Assembly (NCBI RefSeq): GCF_003121845.1
Contig: NZ_QEWQ01000004.1
Coordinates: 288,944 to 352,943 of the forward strand
Length of the DNA: 64,000 nt
Direction: 5' to 3'
DNA from: Ignatzschineria ureiclastica
Lineage (GTDB): Bacteria; Pseudomonadota; Gammaproteobacteria; Cardiobacteriales; Wohlfahrtiimonadaceae
Below the pieces are notes generated by a model. That model was not told where the DNA came from, ran no database searches, and worked only from the letters and a program-made list of their open reading frames with translations. Below are positions 16,815-26,100 of the stretch, one piece after another (the first letter of the stretch is position 1; each line of letters opens with the position of its first letter). The position numbers and the translations under genes were made by a program.

Positions 16815-17486
16815 ATGGCTGATCATTTACAATCCCCTCCCCCTATCTCTATGCGTTTTCGTGGTTTCCTTCCTGTTGTTGTCGATGTAGAAACTGGCGG
16901 TGTCAATCCGAGAACAGATGCGCTTCTTGAAATTGCCGCAGTGATCGTTGATATGAATGATCAAGGTATTCTAACACCGGTAAAATCAGCTGTTGCCCAT
17001 ATTGAGCCTGAGAAAGGATTACTGCTGAATCCTGAATCGATGAAGATCAATGGCATTAAACTCGATAATCCTTTTCGTTTTGCAGTTTCTGAAAAAGAGG
17101 GGTTAAAAAAGATCTTTCAATTAGTGCGGGAAACACTGAAAGAGAAAGGTTGCACAAGAGCGATTTTAGTTGGGCATAATGCACATTTTGATCTAGCATT
17201 TCTCAATGCGGCGATTGAACGTACCGGCATTAAAAACTCCCCTTTTCACCCATTTTCAGTAATCGATACGGTGAGTCTGGCAGGATTGGCTTATGGGCAA
17301 ACGGTATTAGCAAGAGCGATCGCCGCAGCCGGTATTGATTGGGATCATAGTCAAGCTCATTCAGCACTTTATGATACCGAGAAAACAGCAGAACTCTTCT
17401 GTAATATTGTGAATATATGGCAAGAAAAAGTCGGCTTTAATTTAGCTCTTTTTCAACCTCAGAATGATAATCTAGATGAGCGTTAA
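16815..17486 (+). CDS. rnt: ribonuclease T
   Basis: A 223-residue 3'-5' exoribonuclease of the DEDDh group that trims the CCA end of tRNA and matures 5S and 23S rRNA. The acidic residues are visible: VVDVETGG (Exo I), GHNAHFDLAFL (Exo II) and AHSALYDTEKTAELF (Exo III). Phe and basic residues around GFLPVV match RNase T. It acts as a dimer. It is flanked by terminator hairpins upstream and a repeat element downstream, so it is probably transcribed alone. Confidence 0.94.
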   Translation: MADHLQSPPPISMRFRGFLPVVVDVETGGVNPRTDALLEIAAVIVDMNDQGILTPVKSAVAHIEPEKGLLLNPESMKINGIKLDNPFRFAVSEKEGLKKIFQLVRETLKEKGCTRAILVGHNAHFDLAFLNAAIERTGIKNSPFHPFSVIDTVSLAGLAYGQTVLARAIAAAGIDWDHSQAHSALYDTEKTAELFCNIVNIWQEKVGFNLALFQPQNDNLDER

Positions 17487-17609
17487 TCTGCATCAATATG
17501 ATTGATATCCTATATTTCACTCTAGGATAAGATATTGGATATTGAACATTATAAGCTTATTGGGAATTCTCAATAAGTCACGATTATGAATTCATTACTA
17601 AGTTGTTAC

Positions 17610-17784
17610 TGTAGTCAATTTGGTTTAAGAAAAATGGTTTTTCAACAGCTATTGTGAGGTTTTAAAAGAAGATAAAACCTGAACTCACCAACACTTGCAA
17701 GATGCCGGATAGAATAGCTTCCTTGCCCCGATCAGCTGATGCGCCGGCATTTGAATAAGGTTACTTTGAACCGATATTGCTATA
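17610..17784 (+). repeat. dispersed intergenic repeat, copy 1 (MITE-like)
   Basis: A 175-bp element. The left end reads TGTAGTCAATTTGGTTTAAG; the right end, read as the reverse complement, is TATAGCAATATCGGTTCAAA. Inside, ATGCCGG and CCGGCAT form a stem. It aligns by eye with the copies at 26805-26942 (inverted), 32181-32353 and 60439-60569, and less well with 40001-40124. No coding frame is present. Confidence 0.85.
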
Positions 17785-17786
17785 AT
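17778..17786 (+). promoter_or_regulatory. extended -10 of gshA at the end of the repeat
   Basis: TGC-TATAAT lies 75 bases before the gshA start; the first seven bases are the right end of the dispersed repeat. No good -35 at normal distance is seen. Confidence 0.45.
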
Positions 17787-17860
17787 TATAAGTGCTATTG
17801 ATAACGATTATTAATCACCGTTATTATTGAATATGATAGATCACCATTAAAGGATATATT

Positions 17861-19423
17861 ATGAGCTCTCTACATCAACGTTTACAAACTCGTTTAAGCG
17901 AACAATTAGATCTTCTTCAGGAAGATAAGACCTTATTACAAGAGGTCAATATTGGACTTGAACGGGAAACTTTACGTGTAGATGCAAAAAATGGACGCAT
18001 TAGTGAAAAATCTCACCCTAAAGCACTAGGCTCAGCGCTGACCAATAGTCATATTACCACTGACTTTGCTGAACCTCTCTTAGAGTTTGTGACCAATCCT
18101 AGTTCAAAACCTGAAGCTGCCTTAGCTGAACTTTGTGAGATTCAACGTTTTACCCTATCGCAACTTGATAACGAGCTCTTTTGGCCCAATTCAATGCCAC
18201 CCATTATTGACTCAGAAGATGAGATTACCATTGCGCATTACGGAAGTTCTAACGATGCAAAGATGAAATCGCTCTATCGCAAAGGATTGAGTCTACGCTA
18301 CGGCAAGATGATGCAGGTGATCTCCGGCATTCACTATAATTTCTCGTTTAAAGATACAGTATTTGAAGCGTGGAAAGAGGCGGCACAATTTAATGGCTCG
18401 CTTCAAGACTTTAAAACAGCGCGTTATCTGCACGCTTGTCGTAATGTCTCCCGTTATGGTTACATTATTCCATTCTTCCTAGGCGCTTCTCCGGTAATGG
18501 ATAAGAGCTTTTTAGCCGATAAAGAGAATACTTTTGAATCGCTTAATGAAACCGATAGTTATCTATCTAAAGGGGAATCATTACGTCTTTCTGATATCGG
18601 TTATGGTAATAATAAGTGCCATTTCGATGTCTCTTTTAATAGTATTGATACTTTTGTCGAAAATATTCACTACGCTATCACAACCCCTTGTAATATTTTC
18701 TCGCAAATCCCGGTCATTGAGAATGGCGAATATAATCAGATCAATAATCATATTCTTCAAATTGAGAATGAATATTATGCGAGTATCCGCCCTAAACAGA
18801 TTGTTAAAAAAGGGGAAAACTTCCTGACAGCGCTCAAAAATCGGGGTATTGAGTATATTGAACTTCGCTCTATTGATATTAATCCATTAATCGCCGAGGG
18901 GATTGATCTTGAATCAATGCGCTTTATTCAGCTCTTTTTAACCGCTGCACTGTTGACAGATGCACCGGAACTCTCACAAAAAGAGTATGAACATAATCAG
19001 AAAAATCTTAAACAAGTGGCGAAACAAGGATTGTCGTTAACCGATGTAATCGTCATCGAATATGAAAGTATGTCCCTTCAAACTGCTTTAGAGGCCACTT
19101 TAGATTGGCTCTCTCCCATTGCAATACTACTTGGCTCGGAGTATCAAAAAGCACTTGAAAGTATGCGCGCTAAATTGCACAATCCGACATTACTCCCCTC
19201 ACAAATCGTTTTAAATAGATTGCAAGAGAGCGGTGAACGTTATCAGGATTTCTTTTTAAATCAAGCACAAGCATTATATCAATCGAATGAATCTTCATTA
19301 GATCCAAAGACAACGGAAAAATATCAGCAGATCGCTCAAGAATCTTTAGAGAAACTTGCCCAATTAGAAGCGGAGCCTCAAATATCTTTTGCTGAACATC
19401 TAGCGAATTACTTTAAATTTTGA
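17861..19423 (+). CDS. gshA: glutamate-cysteine ligase GshA
   Basis: A 520-residue enzyme that makes gamma-glutamylcysteine from glutamate, cysteine and ATP, the first step of glutathione synthesis. It is the proteobacterial type 1 form: GLERETLRV near the N-terminus, TTDFAEPLLEFVT, the SGIHYNFSF substrate segment, and YIELRSIDINP. Length agrees with the E. coli enzyme. AAGGATATATT precedes the ATG. The next gene starts 38 bases after the stop, so the two may share a transcript. Confidence 0.96.
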   Translation: MSSLHQRLQTRLSEQLDLLQEDKTLLQEVNIGLERETLRVDAKNGRISEKSHPKALGSALTNSHITTDFAEPLLEFVTNPSSKPEAALAELCEIQRFTLSQLDNELFWPNSMPPIIDSEDEITIAHYGSSNDAKMKSLYRKGLSLRYGKMMQVISGIHYNFSFKDTVFEAWKEAAQFNGSLQDFKTARYLHACRNVSRYGYIIPFFLGASPVMDKSFLADKENTFESLNETDSYLSKGESLRLSDIGYGNNKCHFDVSFNSIDTFVENIHYAITTPCNIFSQIPVIENGEYNQINNHILQIENEYYASIRPKQIVKKGENFLTALKNRGIEYIELRSIDINPLIAEGIDLESMRFIQLFLTAALLTDAPELSQKEYEHNQKNLKQVAKQGLSLTDVIVIEYESMSLQTALEATLDWLSPIAILLGSEYQKALESMRAKLHNPTLLPSQIVLNRLQESGERYQDFFLNQAQALYQSNESSLDPKTTEKYQQIAQESLEKLAQLEAEPQISFAEHLANYFKF

Positions 19424-19460
19424 TACTTTACCTTTTTAATAGCTCAAGGAATAGCGCGCT

Positions 19461-20462
19461 GTGACACATCATGTCTCTATTGGTTCTCCTCTACTCTACA
19501 CAATATTTGGAGTAGTTGTTACGATCATGATTTTGATAGATATGTTTGCCCTTAAAACAAGTGGCGATCATAAAGTTAGTATCAAGGAAGCCCTGATCTG
19601 GACGATTATCTGGATTACGGTAGCGCTTCTCTTTGATTTGGGGCTTTGGTGGTATTTAGCCAATATTTTACCGGCAGATGCGATACCTGAAGCAGTCGGA
19701 TCACAGAGTGATTTTGCACTCAGTAAAGCCCTTGAGTTCTTAACAGGTTATGTGGTTGAGAAATCGCTCTCGATCGATAATATCTTTATCTTCCTATTAA
19801 TCTTTGGTTACTTTAAAGTTCCAAATATCTATCAGCGGCGGGTTCTTGTCTATGGTGTATTAGGCGCCGTTTTCCTCCGCATAGTGATGGTATTAATCGG
19901 TAGCTACCTAATCTCTAAATTTGAATGGATTCTCTATCTATTTGGTGCATTTCTACTCTTTACCGGGATTAAAATGTGTTTTGGACACGATGAAGAAGCC
20001 GATTTAAGTCAGAATAAAATTATTAAGGTTACAAAACGTCTCTTTAGAACAACCGATCAATATCATCATGAGCACTTTTTCGTAGTGGAACAAGGTGTTC
20101 GTTATGCAACGCCACTCTTCCTCGTACTCGTGATGATTACGATTTCAGATGTTATTTTTGCGGTAGATTCAGTGCCGGCGGTCTTTTCTGTCACCACTGA
20201 TCCCTTTATTGTGATGACATCGAATGTTTTTGCAATTTTAGGATTGCGTGCAATGTACTTCTTATTAGCAGATATGGCTGAGCGCTTCCACCTATTACAA
20301 TATGGTTTAGCGATTATTCTCATCTTTATCGGTATTAAGATGTTGGTGCTCTATTTCGATTATCACCTGCCTATTGCACTCTCTTTAAGTGTTATTTTAG
20401 TGACACTGATCGGCTCAATTGTACTATCACTGCTCATTCCCCCTAAAGGTAAAAGCCAGTAA
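19461..20462 (+). CDS. TerC/Alx-family integral membrane protein
   Basis: A 333-residue protein with about nine transmembrane helices and the TerC family motifs: EKSLSIDNIFIF, SDVIFAVDSVPA and LRAMYFLLADM, with acidic residues inside the membrane. E. coli Alx of this group exports manganese and responds to alkaline pH; TerC proteins also help load metals onto secreted enzymes. The start is a GTG with AAGGA upstream; no ATG in this frame fits. I see no yybP-ykoY-type element in the short 38-base gap to gshA, so Alx-like control by such an RNA is not supported. Confidence 0.88.
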   Translation: MTHHVSIGSPLLYTIFGVVVTIMILIDMFALKTSGDHKVSIKEALIWTIIWITVALLFDLGLWWYLANILPADAIPEAVGSQSDFALSKALEFLTGYVVEKSLSIDNIFIFLLIFGYFKVPNIYQRRVLVYGVLGAVFLRIVMVLIGSYLISKFEWILYLFGAFLLFTGIKMCFGHDEEADLSQNKIIKVTKRLFRTTDQYHHEHFFVVEQGVRYATPLFLVLVMITISDVIFAVDSVPAVFSVTTDPFIVMTSNVFAILGLRAMYFLLADMAERFHLLQYGLAIILIFIGIKMLVLYFDYHLPIALSLSVILVTLIGSIVLSLLIPPKGKSQ

Positions 20463-20481
20463 TACACCTTAATTTATTAAT

Positions 20482-20510
20482 AAGTCTCGAATACCACGAG
20501 GCTTTTTTTA
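20482..20510 (+). terminator. intrinsic terminator
   Basis: AAGTCTCG and CGAGGCTT (one wobble) with a 7-base loop, followed by seven T. It ends the gshA-alx/terC unit. Confidence 0.85.
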
Positions 20511-20533
20511 TTATTCTTGTCAAAGGACAGACC

Positions 20534-21850
20534 ATGTTAGAGAAACTCTTTAAACTCAAGGCTCACGGAACCACTTTCCGTACAGAAATATTTGCTGGGC
20601 TTACCACCTTTTTAACGATGTCATATATCATTTTCGTCAATCCTAAAATCCTCAGCGCAAGTGGTATGGATATGGATGCGATCTTTATGGCAACCTGTTT
20701 AGCTGCAGCGATTGGTACCGTTGTCATGGCATTAGTTGCAAACTATCCTGTCGGTCTTGCACCTGGAATGGGCTTAAACGCATTCTTTGCTTTCACGATT
20801 ACCGCACCGATCGCAACAGGCGGATTTGGTTATACTTGGCAAGAAGCACTTGGCGCGGTATTTGTCTCCGGGGTGATCTTCTTTATTCTAACCGCAACAG
20901 GTCTTCGTTCTTGGATCATTAAAGGAATTCCTCGCTCATTACGAGCTTCTATCGGTGCAGGTATTGGACTTTTCCTTGCTTTTATTGGCCTATCAAATCC
21001 TGAAGTTGGTATTATCAAAGCGAATTCTGCAACTATTGTCAGCCTCGGTGATCTCTCAACACCTGGCGCACTTTATGCAATCTTAGGATTCTTCCTCATC
21101 GTTGTTCTCGATAACTTTAAAGTGAAAGGCGCGATCTTAATCAGTATTTTAATTGTCTCTGTTTTAAGTGCTCTCACCGGTCACAACCAATTTGTCGGCG
21201 TTATCTCAACGCCACCGTCATTGGCGCCCACATTCTTTGAACTGAGCTTTGCAAAAGTATTGAGTGGCAGCTTCGTTCAGATCTTAATTGCTCTTGTACT
21301 TGTTGAGCTCTTCGATGCAACCGGTGTATTAATGAGTGTTGCTAAGCGTAGTGGTCTACTCAATGAAAATGTTCCTGATTCTGAAAAACGCTTTAATCGT
21401 GCACTTTTTGCCGATAGTACGGCAATTTTATCCGGAAGTCTTTTAGGAACAAGTTCAGTAACAGCGTACGTTGAGAGTACTTCCGGCGTTCAAGCAGGGG
21501 GCCGCACAGGTTTAACAGCGATCACTATTGCGCTCTGTTTCGTACTTGCAATCTTCTTCTCACCACTAGCCGCTTCTATTCCTGCTTATGCGACAGCACC
21601 GGCGCTTGTCTATATTGCAGGCTTAATGCTTCGTGAATTAACAGAAGTTGATTGGGATTCGCCAACAGACTCTATTCCTGCGGCACTTTTAGTATTAGGG
21701 ATTCCTTTTACCTATTCAATCGCCGAGGGCTTTGCTTTTGGTTTCATTAGCTTTGTGGCATTAAAATTAGGAACCGGAAAATATCGTGATATTCACCCTG
21801 CGACCTATATTATTGCTCTCCTCTTTTTGTTAAAATTTGCTTTCTTTTAA
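20534..21850 (+). CDS. NCS2 (AzgA-like) purine permease
   Basis: A 438-residue inner membrane transporter with about 12-14 helices. Motifs typical of the adenine/guanine/hypoxanthine branch are present: GLTTFLTMSYIIFVNP at the start, GLAPGMGLNAFFAF, GAGIGLFLAFIGL, and LFDATGVLMSVAKRSG followed by SSVTAYVESTSGVQAGGRTG. It should take up a purine base by proton symport; whether adenine, guanine or hypoxanthine cannot be told. It starts just after the terminator of the previous unit. Confidence 0.9.
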   Translation: MLEKLFKLKAHGTTFRTEIFAGLTTFLTMSYIIFVNPKILSASGMDMDAIFMATCLAAAIGTVVMALVANYPVGLAPGMGLNAFFAFTITAPIATGGFGYTWQEALGAVFVSGVIFFILTATGLRSWIIKGIPRSLRASIGAGIGLFLAFIGLSNPEVGIIKANSATIVSLGDLSTPGALYAILGFFLIVVLDNFKVKGAILISILIVSVLSALTGHNQFVGVISTPPSLAPTFFELSFAKVLSGSFVQILIALVLVELFDATGVLMSVAKRSGLLNENVPDSEKRFNRALFADSTAILSGSLLGTSSVTAYVESTSGVQAGGRTGLTAITIALCFVLAIFFSPLAASIPAYATAPALVYIAGLMLRELTEVDWDSPTDSIPAALLVLGIPFTYSIAEGFAFGFISFVALKLGTGKYRDIHPATYIIALLFLLKFAFF

Positions 21851-21886
21851 TTGAATACTTGAATCATTAAAAGAGCAGATACAATG

Positions 21887-21955
21887 GATGATAGATTGAC
21901 GTTTTTAATCTTTAGTTTGTAATTCTAATAGGTAATATAAAACGTCTCTATCATC
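21887..21955. repeat. long imperfect inverted repeat
   Basis: GATGATAGA-TT-GACGTTTT (21887-21905) pairs with AAAACGTCTCTATCATC (21939-21955): 17 bp with a 2-base bulge and a 33-base loop. It lies just past the permease stop and before a second hairpin. Function unknown. Confidence 0.6.
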
Positions 21956-21965
21956 GAAAAATCTT

Positions 21966-22020
21966 GGTGTTATAAAATTTTGGAGCTTCATTGCACATCA
22001 TTTTTATAACACCTTCTTTA
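21966..22020 (+). terminator. possible terminator, 12-bp stem
   Basis: GGTGTTATAAAA and TTTTATAACACC form a perfect 12-bp stem with a 24-base loop, followed by TTCTTTATG. The loop is long and the tail is interrupted, so this may be a processing or stability hairpin instead. Confidence 0.5.
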
Positions 22021-22249
22021 TGTCTACAGACTTTTCTTAACCGATAGATCACAGATTGTCAGGAATACTTTTTATATTATTAACAATATGCGCTAAACTA
22101 CAGAGTTCATATTGATAATATGGACGTAACATATTTATAAAGTTACAAAAATGGCAAAATAGTCAAAGCGATCTAATAGCACAGCTATTGCAGAACCTAT
22201 AAAAGTACAGATTTATAAAACTATTATTCAACTAGGGATTAATTTCGTT

Positions 22250-24313
22250 ATGCAGCACTTCATCACAGCGACTCATCGTTTCTTCTTTAGCAGCGATTTT
22301 GCTATGGGTGTCAAAATGGCGCTAGGCATTTTTATTCCTGTGATTTTTCTCTATTTCTTCGATATTCCCTTACCGATCTTGATGATCGCCGGCTATGGTA
22401 GCTTGACGATGTCGATTGCCGATCAGATGGGAACTTTGAAGCATAAACGTAATGAGATGCTTGTCACCTTTATTGCAATTGTTGTCATTACCCTTGCCTT
22501 TATCTTCCAACCCGAGGGATTACATCTCCTTAAAATTACCTCCCTTGCCGGCGTCTCTTTTATTGTCGCTTTTATCTATGCATTTCGGGTAAAATTTATT
22601 GCGCTAGGATTTATTGTGAGTTTTACGGCGCTCTTAGCGGCTTCTAATCACGCAGCACCACCGGTTGTCTATATCGCCTATTTCTGTTTCGGGGCGCTCT
22701 TCTACTTTGCTTTTAGTATGATTATTAGTAAAGTGTTTGAAGTCTATATTATTCGCCAGCACTTGTCCGGCATCTATTTTCAGCTCTCTCGCTATCTGCA
22801 AGCACTCTCAAAGTGCTATCGGCAAAATGTGGATATTGAGAAAGAATTTAAAAACTTTATTAATTCACAAACTGAGTTGTTAGAAGAATTACAAGTAATG
22901 CGAGATGTTCTATTTCGCTTAGATTACGAGAAAGATCATCGGCTCAATCAGATGGTCAATGAATTACTGCTACTGATCGAAACACGGGAAATTGCCACCA
23001 TTCCATTGCAAGATTTTGTGGTGATTCGAGAAAAATATCCCAATAGTGATCTTCAGATCTTCTTCCGGGATAGCTTTGCAAAAGCAGGCCGTAACCTTGA
23101 AGAGATGGGAATGTACTCTCTTCGTGCCGGCGATATGCTCAAGCGTCTTGGTTTTAAAGCAGAACTGAGAGCCTTAGAGTATGAATTAGAGTTACTTCGC
23201 CGGAAAGAGTTAACCGGTGATGATCTCGATGCTTATCAAATCGTAGCGAACCATTTCCGTAAAGTCTGGTCGCTCTCTCGAAATCTTGAGCGTATTCGCA
23301 CATTCCTTGTGGATGATGAGGAATTTGATACCGTTATTCCTCGGCATAAATTGAAGAAGTTTCTGTCTCACTCATATTGGTCTAATGACTATATTATTCA
23401 AAATCTAACGCTTCGCTCGCCGGTGCTTCGATTTGCCATTCGTTCATCGCTCGCAATGTTCTTTGCCCTACTCTTAGTGAGTCTGACAAACTTCTTATCA
23501 CACGGCTTCTGGATTGCCTTTACCCTGTTAAGCTTAATGCGCCCCGGATTTAGTCTCACAAAAGAACGTAGTCGAAATCGAATTATTGGGACGATTATTG
23601 GCTGTCTTATTGGCGGGATTTTAATCTCTATTGAGCTCTCCACGATGACGCTCTTAAGCATTCTCTTTATCTCAGTCATTCTCAACAATGGTTTAATTCG
23701 GATTCATAATCCATTAAGTGTCACTTTTACCACCGTTTATGTCTTGATCCTTCTCAATATCAGTAAAGATCTGACAATGATGCAAGGCGTGAGTTTATCT
23801 ATTGAGCGGATTATTGATACGCTTATTGGGGCGGCGATTGCCTTAGGTTTTAGCCACATTTTACCGAGTTGGGAAAAGATCAATCTCCCTAAATTACTCT
23901 CTACCGCTAGAGAGAGTCTATACAATGTGATGATTGAAATTGAGAAATGGAAGATTCTTAAAATCAATGAAGATGATGCAGATCTCAAGCTAGCCTTGCG
24001 AACAGCGCAAGCCTCTATTGTTGCGCTTTCGAACTCACTTGAGCGAATGAAAGATGAGCCTGCGAAAAAGCGGGAACACGATATTACAGCGATTAATGAT
24101 GAACTAATTGAGATGCAATCTATTCTCTCCCAACTCTCCTATCTGACTGGATTATTAGAGCGAACGGATACGACACAATTGAAAGAATTTAAAGAGATTT
24201 TTCAACTTCTTAAAAGACGGATGGACCCAGAGTTATACAAGCGTTTACCGGATATCCCGAAATTTACTATGCGAGAATTTAAGCCGCTCATTTGGTTGGT
24301 TGAACCGAAATAA
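22250..24313 (+). CDS. FUSC/YccS-family inner membrane protein
   Basis: A 687-residue protein with the YccS/YhfK arrangement: six N-terminal membrane helices, a charged cytoplasmic domain of about 220 residues, a second membrane block (RSSLAMFFALLL to ALGFSHILPSW) and a cytoplasmic C-terminal helix bundle. The family is related to aromatic acid and fusaric acid efflux proteins, but the substrate of this branch is not established. It is preceded by about 400 bases with two strong hairpins and looks like a single gene. Confidence 0.85.
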   Translation: MQHFITATHRFFFSSDFAMGVKMALGIFIPVIFLYFFDIPLPILMIAGYGSLTMSIADQMGTLKHKRNEMLVTFIAIVVITLAFIFQPEGLHLLKITSLAGVSFIVAFIYAFRVKFIALGFIVSFTALLAASNHAAPPVVYIAYFCFGALFYFAFSMIISKVFEVYIIRQHLSGIYFQLSRYLQALSKCYRQNVDIEKEFKNFINSQTELLEELQVMRDVLFRLDYEKDHRLNQMVNELLLLIETREIATIPLQDFVVIREKYPNSDLQIFFRDSFAKAGRNLEEMGMYSLRAGDMLKRLGFKAELRALEYELELLRRKELTGDDLDAYQIVANHFRKVWSLSRNLERIRTFLVDDEEFDTVIPRHKLKKFLSHSYWSNDYIIQNLTLRSPVLRFAIRSSLAMFFALLLVSLTNFLSHGFWIAFTLLSLMRPGFSLTKERSRNRIIGTIIGCLIGGILISIELSTMTLLSILFISVILNNGLIRIHNPLSVTFTTVYVLILLNISKDLTMMQGVSLSIERIIDTLIGAAIALGFSHILPSWEKINLPKLLSTARESLYNVMIEIEKWKILKINEDDADLKLALRTAQASIVALSNSLERMKDEPAKKREHDITAINDELIEMQSILSQLSYLTGLLERTDTTQLKEFKEIFQLLKRRMDPELYKRLPDIPKFTMREFKPLIWLVEPK

Positions 24314-24364
24314 ATCAATAAGATGGCAGAAAATATTCGCTATTGAATCATAACTTATCGTATT

Positions 24365-24385
24365 ATAGTCAGTAATTATGACTAT
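24365..24385. promoter_or_regulatory. operator-like inverted repeat upstream of mraZ
   Basis: ATAGTCA and TGACTAT flank a 7-base spacer. It lies about 135 bases before mraZ and could bind a dimeric regulator. No known regulator assigned. Confidence 0.3.
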
Positions 24386-24521
24386 TGATGCGTATTTTAT
24401 CTATCCTGCTCTATTTTTAGAATAGATTAGTATAAAAATGGAGCGGATAACATATTGATGTAGCAATGGATGACAGCACTTACGTATGGATATTAATTAA
24501 ATGGACTAAGCAGATAAAACA

Positions 24522-25025
24522 ATGGCAAATTATCAATTTCTTGGGGAGTATGAGGTCAAGGTCGATACGAAAAATCGTATTGCGTTGCCTGCTGCCCTGA
24601 GAAAACAGCTCGATGGTATCGATCAATTTGTTATTAGTCGCGCTTTAGATCACTGTCTTAATTTCTATCCTATTGATGCTTGGCGAGATGTGGAAGCTGA
24701 ACTCAATAAACTCAATCCTTTTATCAAAAAAGAGCGTGATTTTGCCCGCTTTGTTCGTGGAGGAGCGACGGAAGTATCACTCGATGGTCAAGGCCGTATT
24801 CTCTTACCTAAACGTCTTATGAATTATGCCGAGATTAGTGGGGAAATGATTATTCTTGGAAATGGTACCCTCTTTGAGATGTGGGATTTAGCGATCTATG
24901 AAGAGTCGCTCTCTATTGATCCTGAAGATTTCTCTGCACTTGCTGAAGAGGTTATGTATAGTGAACCTGAAAAAGAGAGTGCGCCAGTGGATCCCGCAAT
25001 CGTTGTGCCAATGGTGCGTCGTTAG
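24522..25025 (+). CDS. mraZ: transcriptional regulator MraZ
   Basis: A 167-residue protein with two AbrB/SpoVT-like halves, each with a DxxxRIxLP core (VDTKNRIALP near residue 14, LDGQGRILLP near residue 90). MraZ forms rings and represses the division and cell wall (dcw) operon by binding repeats in front of its own gene. Here it is not followed by rsmH and ftsL; murI comes 30 bases later. The C-terminal 30 residues are acidic and unlike those of most MraZ. I do not see the usual spaced TGGGN boxes, only irregular ATGGA words at 24438, 24466, 24486 and 24501. Confidence 0.93.
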   Translation: MANYQFLGEYEVKVDTKNRIALPAALRKQLDGIDQFVISRALDHCLNFYPIDAWRDVEAELNKLNPFIKKERDFARFVRGGATEVSLDGQGRILLPKRLMNYAEISGEMIILGNGTLFEMWDLAIYEESLSIDPEDFSALAEEVMYSEPEKESAPVDPAIVVPMVRR

Positions 25026-25055
25026 CGTTGATGATGAAAGAGAGCGAACAGAATA

Positions 25056-25910
25056 ATGCAACAAAATCTTCCCTGTAATCTTAAAATTGGTCTTATTGAT
25101 TCTGGTGTTGGCGGTTTTTCGATCTTAAATAGTTTTCTACATCGCTCATTACCGGGGAATAGTCATTATTATTACATTGCAGATTCGGGGCATCTCCCTT
25201 ATGGGCTGAAATCTGACCGCTATATCTACCAACGAATGTTAGCTTTAACGCAATATCTTCTTACCCTCAAAATCGATGTTCTTGTCATTGCCTGCAATAC
25301 AGCGACAGCGGTCAGTGTGGATCTTCTAAGAACTCGCTATCCAGAATTACCTATCATCGGCGTTGAGCCAGCGATAAAACCTGCAGCAGAGATGACGAAG
25401 ACGATGCATATCGCCGTAGCTGCTACGGAATCAACATTGAAAAGTCAACGTTTATCTAACTTAGTAAACCGCTATGCTAGCCATTGCACATTACATCCTA
25501 TTACCGGAACAAAATGGGTTGATCTAGTAGAGTCTGGGGAATATTTAGATTCATCGGTTGTTGATAAAATTCTCGCAAAAAGTTTAGAAGTGGTATGGGA
25601 TTATCCAGTAGATCAACTCATTTTAGGTTGTACTCATTTCCCATTTTTGACAGAAGCCATTATTCGTCATATTCCGGAACGGGTATCTCTCATTAATCCC
25701 GCTCGTTCTATCGTGGCACAATGTGATCAACGTCTCTCTGAAATTGGTAAATTAGCATCATTAGATTCAAATAATCAAACAGAGGGAATTGAGCCACAAG
25801 TGCATCTGACTTTAATGACGACCGGGAATATGGACAATTTCAAACAGCAAGTGAGCACTTTAGTATCTCCCCATTATCATCAGTTGCGCTTGCAAAGAAT
25901 AGATTGTTAA
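25056..25910 (+). CDS. murI: glutamate racemase MurI
   Basis: A 284-residue racemase that supplies D-glutamate for peptidoglycan. The two catalytic cysteines are in IACNTATA (Cys80) and LGCTHFPF (Cys192), and the substrate loop reads IDSGVGGFS at residues 14-22. The ribosome binding site is weak (GAGAGCGAACAG). It follows mraZ by 30 bases and is likely co-transcribed, which would couple cell wall precursor supply to MraZ control (inference). Confidence 0.95.
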   Translation: MQQNLPCNLKIGLIDSGVGGFSILNSFLHRSLPGNSHYYYIADSGHLPYGLKSDRYIYQRMLALTQYLLTLKIDVLVIACNTATAVSVDLLRTRYPELPIIGVEPAIKPAAEMTKTMHIAVAATESTLKSQRLSNLVNRYASHCTLHPITGTKWVDLVESGEYLDSSVVDKILAKSLEVVWDYPVDQLILGCTHFPFLTEAIIRHIPERVSLINPARSIVAQCDQRLSEIGKLASLDSNNQTEGIEPQVHLTLMTTGNMDNFKQQVSTLVSPHYHQLRLQRIDC

Positions 25911-26100
25911 CGAAAATAGTGATTTGTGGTAATATCAATCATTCGTTATTTACTCAATATTAAGTTTGATATCTAATTCAATATCTAATTCAATACCTAG
26001 CAGAAAATGGCTTGTTATAGAATGATTTTGCTATAAATCAGGATCGGTCTGTTAATTGTATTATTACACTACACATTGTAGAAATCAGGAATATTATAGT

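Noticed and set aside
24438-24505. ATGGA words upstream of mraZ as MraZ boxes
   Set aside because: Spacing (28, 20, 15 bases) is irregular and the core differs from the TGGGN boxes, so I do not call them sites.
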